Assembly (NCBI RefSeq): GCF_026107515.2
Contig: NZ_JAPCHW010000001.1
Coordinates: forward strand, 62,001-126,000
DNA from: Glutamicibacter sp. MNS18
GTDB lineage: Bacteria; Actinomycetota; Actinomycetes; Actinomycetales; Micrococcaceae
Length of the DNA: 64,000 nt
Reading direction: 5' to 3'
The notes below the pieces were generated by a model, which was not told the origin of the DNA, ran no database searches, and worked only from the letters and a program-made list of their open reading frames with translations. This document shows positions 61,510 through 64,000 of the stretch, one piece after another. The first letter of the stretch is position 1, and each line of letters starts with the position of its first letter. A program made the position numbers and the translations under genes.

Positions 61510-62744
61510 GCACCGGCAGAAGGGTAAGACAGCCCCTGGGCACGACCCCCGAGCCGGAACTTGACCCCGGCCTGCTGGCCTCGGTGCGCCGCAAGGCACT
61601 GGAAAACGGTGGCAGCCTGGACCCGATCGCGCTCGCCGAGGCGGTGACCGAGGCAGGAACCTCCTGGGGCTCCACCGGGGCGGCGCAGACCCTGCAGAAA
61701 TTGCGTGATGAGGTCCAGGGGTTATCGGTCCTGGAACAGTTCGCTTCCGCTCCCGGAGTCAGCGACGTGCTGGTTGATCACCGCGGAGCGGTCTGGACGG
61801 ATTCGTCCAAGGGGCTTGAACGCACCGGCTACGCGTTCAATTCACCGCAACAGGTGCGGCGGCTGGCCGCGCACTTCGCGGCCATGGCCGGCAAGCGGCT
61901 GGATGAGGCCAGCCCGTACGTGGATGTCACGGTGCGCAACTACCGGATCCATGCCGTGCTGCCACCCATCGCAGCCGATGGTCCGGTCATTTCCATCAGG
62001 GTCAAGGGGCCGAAGGGCATCAACCTGGAACAGTTGCTGGGAGACCGCAACAGCTGGTGGGGCCCGTTGCTGCGGCAGATCATGTGCCACCGGCTGAACT
62101 TCCTGATCTCCGGGGGCACCGGGGCGGGGAAAACCACCTTGTTGCAGGCCATGCTGGCCCTGGTGCCGGAGAACCAGCGGATCGTGGTGATCGAGGACTC
62201 CAAGGAACTGTCCATAACCCACGAGCATGTGATCTCGCTGCAGACCAGGGCCGCCAATGTGGAATCCAGCGGAGCGGTGACCTTGAGCGACCTGGTGGTC
62301 CAGGCGCTGCGGATGAGGCCGGACCGCTTGATCGTGGGCGAATGCCGCGGGGCCGAGATCAGGGATTTTCTGGCTGCGATGAACACCGGACACCAGGGAG
62401 CGGCCGGAACCATCCACGCGAACGATCCGGCCGCGATCCCGGCGCGGCTCGCCGCCCTGGGTGCCTTGGCCGGTTGGGACACCCAGGCCACCGCCTTGCA
62501 GGCCAACAGCGCACTGGACTTGTTGCTCCATGTGGATCGTGACGGGCAGGGGCGGCGTGGCCCGGTGAAGCTCAGCCGGCTGGTGCTTGATGACAAGGAC
62601 AGGATCAGGGTCGTCGGGCTCATCGACGCCACGGCGCGGGAACCGCTGCCCGAAGCGAGCGCCGAATGGATCGGTACCCGTTTCCCGCCGCAGACCATCA
62701 ACGACATGCGCCGCCTGCTGGGGCGACACCGGGGGAGCGGGTGA
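61506..62744 (+). CDS. tadA: TadA/CpaF-type secretion ATPase
   Basis: 412-residue type II/IV secretion ATPase powering Flp/Tad pilus assembly. Seen: N-terminal helical region, SGGTGAGKTTLLQAML with Lys209 and Thr210, RIVVIEDSKELSI (Asp box), LRMRPDRLIVGECRGAEIRDFLAAMNTGHQGAAGTIHAND (Walker B and His box). All are intact. ATGA overlap with ssd and near-overlap with tadB, so one operon. Confidence 0.94.
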   Translation: MSTGRRVRQPLGTTPEPELDPGLLASVRRKALENGGSLDPIALAEAVTEAGTSWGSTGAAQTLQKLRDEVQGLSVLEQFASAPGVSDVLVDHRGAVWTDSSKGLERTGYAFNSPQQVRRLAAHFAAMAGKRLDEASPYVDVTVRNYRIHAVLPPIAADGPVISIRVKGPKGINLEQLLGDRNSWWGPLLRQIMCHRLNFLISGGTGAGKTTLLQAMLALVPENQRIVVIEDSKELSITHEHVISLQTRAANVESSGAVTLSDLVVQALRMRPDRLIVGECRGAEIRDFLAAMNTGHQGAAGTIHANDPAAIPARLAALGALAGWDTQATALQANSALDLLLHVDRDGQGRRGPVKLSRLVLDDKDRIRVVGLIDATAREPLPEASAEWIGTRFPPQTINDMRRLLGRHRGSG

Positions 62745-62746
62745 TC

Positions 62747-63439
62747 ATGCTCGGGATCGTGCTGGTGGCGCTGGCAGTGTATCTGTGGTGGGCCGCGCCG
62801 TGCGCGTCAAGGCCCGGCGGGAAAGCTGCCCGCCGCTGGTTACCGCGCTGGGTGTTACCCCGGAAACAGCCGGACTTGCAGGCCGCGGAACTGCGGGAAA
62901 GCGCACGGGTAGTCCGGGAACTGGCCAGCCTGCTGCGAAGCGGGCAGAACCTGGATACGGCATTGGAACATCTGGTGCTGATCGAACGGAATGCCGGGTC
63001 GGCGCTCCAGGCACTGACCAGCTTGCGGTTGCGGCGAGGAGCGACCTGGGTTGTCGAACAGGATCCCGCAGGTGCAACGGACCGGCACCAGCGATGGCTG
63101 CTGACCCGCCTGGAATGGTGCGTGCAGATCAGCGCGGAAAGCGGGGCGCCGTTGGCCCAGGTGCTTGACCATCTGGCCGATGACCTCGAAGCCACGCTGG
63201 AGACCCGACGCACCTTCGATGTGGCCATGGCCGGCCCGCGGGCCACCACCAGGCTCCTGACCTGGTTGCCGGTGTTGGGGCTGCTTGGTGCGGCATTGTT
63301 CGGAATCGACATCCTCCCGACGTTCTCCACGACCCCCGTCGGCCAGGTCGCACTGGTGCTTGGGGTGCTGTTGTGGCTGGCCAACAGATGGTGGTGCCGC
63401 TGGCTGCTCGATCGGTGTACCCGGAAGGCGGTGGGATGA
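62747..63439 (+). CDS. tadB: Type II secretion F-like protein TadB
   Basis: 230-residue T2SSF-family inner membrane platform protein. N-terminal helix (LGIVLVALAVYLWWAA), a cytoplasmic region with ESARVVRELASLLRSGQNLDTALEHLV, and LEWCVQISAESGAPLAQVLDHLADDLE, the typical repeated helical motif. Two C-terminal helices end it (LLTWLPVLGLLGAALFGIDIL, VALVLGVLLWLANRWW). GGGGGAG suits ATG 62747 better than the overlapping GTG 62741. Confidence 0.88.
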   Translation: MLGIVLVALAVYLWWAAPCASRPGGKAARRWLPRWVLPRKQPDLQAAELRESARVVRELASLLRSGQNLDTALEHLVLIERNAGSALQALTSLRLRRGATWVVEQDPAGATDRHQRWLLTRLEWCVQISAESGAPLAQVLDHLADDLEATLETRRTFDVAMAGPRATTRLLTWLPVLGLLGAALFGIDILPTFSTTPVGQVALVLGVLLWLANRWWCRWLLDRCTRKAVG

Positions 63440-63963
63440 TGCTTGTGCTTGGGGTGATGCTGTGTTGCATCGCCATACTGCTGGCCTCGGCTCCGCTCCG
63501 CGCCAGCCGGCCCCGGCCGCGGCGCAAGGGGTATGGCGGGCCGGAGGAGCAACCCCCGGTGGAACTGGTTCTGGACCTGGCTGCCAGCCTGCTGGAGTCC
63601 GGGCTCCCCATCGGGCGGGTGCTGGAGATCCTGGGCAGCAGGATCGGGCACTGCGCGCATCTGAGGACGGTGGCCAGATGCCTGGAATTGAACATGGAGT
63701 GGGAACAGGCCTGGCAGCACTGCCCGTCGTGGCTTGACCCATTGCAACGGGCGCTGCACTTCACCCAGAGCTCCGGTGCCGGATCGGCGCAGCTGCTGCG
63801 CAGTTTCGCGCAGCTGCAACGGCGTGAACGAACCAAGAAGGCACAGGAGATCGGGGCGCAATTTGGGACCAAGCTGGTACTTCCCCTGGGGTTGTGTGCT
63901 TTGCCCTCCTTCATCGCCTTGGGCGTGGTGCCGATCATTCTTGCCCTGCTTCCCGAATGGTAA
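63436..63963 (+). CDS. tadC: Type II secretion F-like protein TadC
   Basis: 175-residue second platform protein. N-terminal helix (MLVLGVMLCCIAILLASAPL), then VELVLDLAASLLESGLPIGRVLEILG, FTQSSGAGSAQLLRSFAQLQRRERTKKAQEIGAQFGTKLVLPLGLCALPSFIALGVVPIILALL, the T2SSF end with two membrane segments. ATGA overlap with tadB. Short for the family but similar to mycobacterial Rv3657c-like proteins. The pilin genes expected next lie beyond the window; the final 37 bases hold nothing recognisable. Confidence 0.87.
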   Translation: MMLVLGVMLCCIAILLASAPLRASRPRPRRKGYGGPEEQPPVELVLDLAASLLESGLPIGRVLEILGSRIGHCAHLRTVARCLELNMEWEQAWQHCPSWLDPLQRALHFTQSSGAGSAQLLRSFAQLQRRERTKKAQEIGAQFGTKLVLPLGLCALPSFIALGVVPIILALLPEW

Positions 63964-64000
63964 TCCCCAGACCGTCAACCCGGCGCATACCTGCGGCGGT

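Overview
The window is chromosomal DNA from a high-GC Gram-positive bacterium of the Actinomycetota, most likely Micrococcaceae (Arthrobacter, Glutamicibacter or Paeniglutamicibacter type). The basis is strong G/C preference at third codon positions, a dnaK-grpE-dnaJ-hspR cluster with HAIR operators, a DUF3073 gene, a MarP-type protease, an Ssd/Tad locus, and gene content close to the Mycobacterium tuberculosis Rv3657c-Rv3683 neighbourhood. I see no rRNA, tRNA, CRISPR array, insertion sequence or prophage; this looks like core chromosome.

Layout. 1-5342: Mrp/Mnh Na+/H+ antiporter operon (A/B fusion, truncated by the window edge, then C, D, E, F, G). 5750-8906: TPP riboswitch, an SD-sequestering hairpin, and a thiamine-precursor ECF transporter (YkoE plus one polypeptide carrying both ATPases and the T subunit). 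8976-14744: aminodeoxychorismate lyase, cardiolipin synthase, a DUF4232 membrane protein, and a P-loop kinase fused to aminodeoxychorismate synthase (PabB). 14731-18699: LMW tyrosine phosphatase, LysE exporter, and a divergent MarR/MMPL pair. 19018-21516: DEAD-box helicase with a long leader and two small membrane proteins. 21764-25791: HspR-controlled dnaK-grpE-dnaJ-hspR; clpB at 29109 carries its own HAIR element. 25788-33865: GNAT, an unknown membrane protein, TrmB, YccF, ClpB, a Septum_form protein, DUF3073 and a sirtuin.

33881-36690: a flavin monooxygenase/LuxR-type regulator pair behind a strong palindrome. 36994-43206: purine synthesis in two divergent groups (purF and purM leftward, purD and purC rightward). 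43272-46918: an asymmetric heterodimeric ABC exporter. 47112-63963: a conserved actinobacterial block with a metallophosphoesterase, class A PBP, DUF4177, RidA, NUDIX, Crp, MarP, AroQ, acetyl-CoA synthetase, endonuclease III, CoA-type NUDIX, a minimal family-A DNA polymerase, and Ssd-TadA-TadB-TadC, which runs off the right edge.

Regulatory themes seen directly in the DNA: (1) many genes without a Shine-Dalgarno have a TANNNT hexamer ending 6-8 nt before the start codon, suggesting leaderless transcripts; (2) HspR HAIR boxes at dnaK and clpB; (3) Crp-type TGTGA-N6-TCACA-like sites at crp itself and at acs; (4) long perfect hairpins at most operon ends and two inside the dnaK cluster. I found no wholly new defence or metabolic system. 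The least explained items are the kinase-PabB fusion, the operator-like palindrome before the monooxygenase/LuxR pair, the helicase leader, and the 40581-41012 intergenic region.
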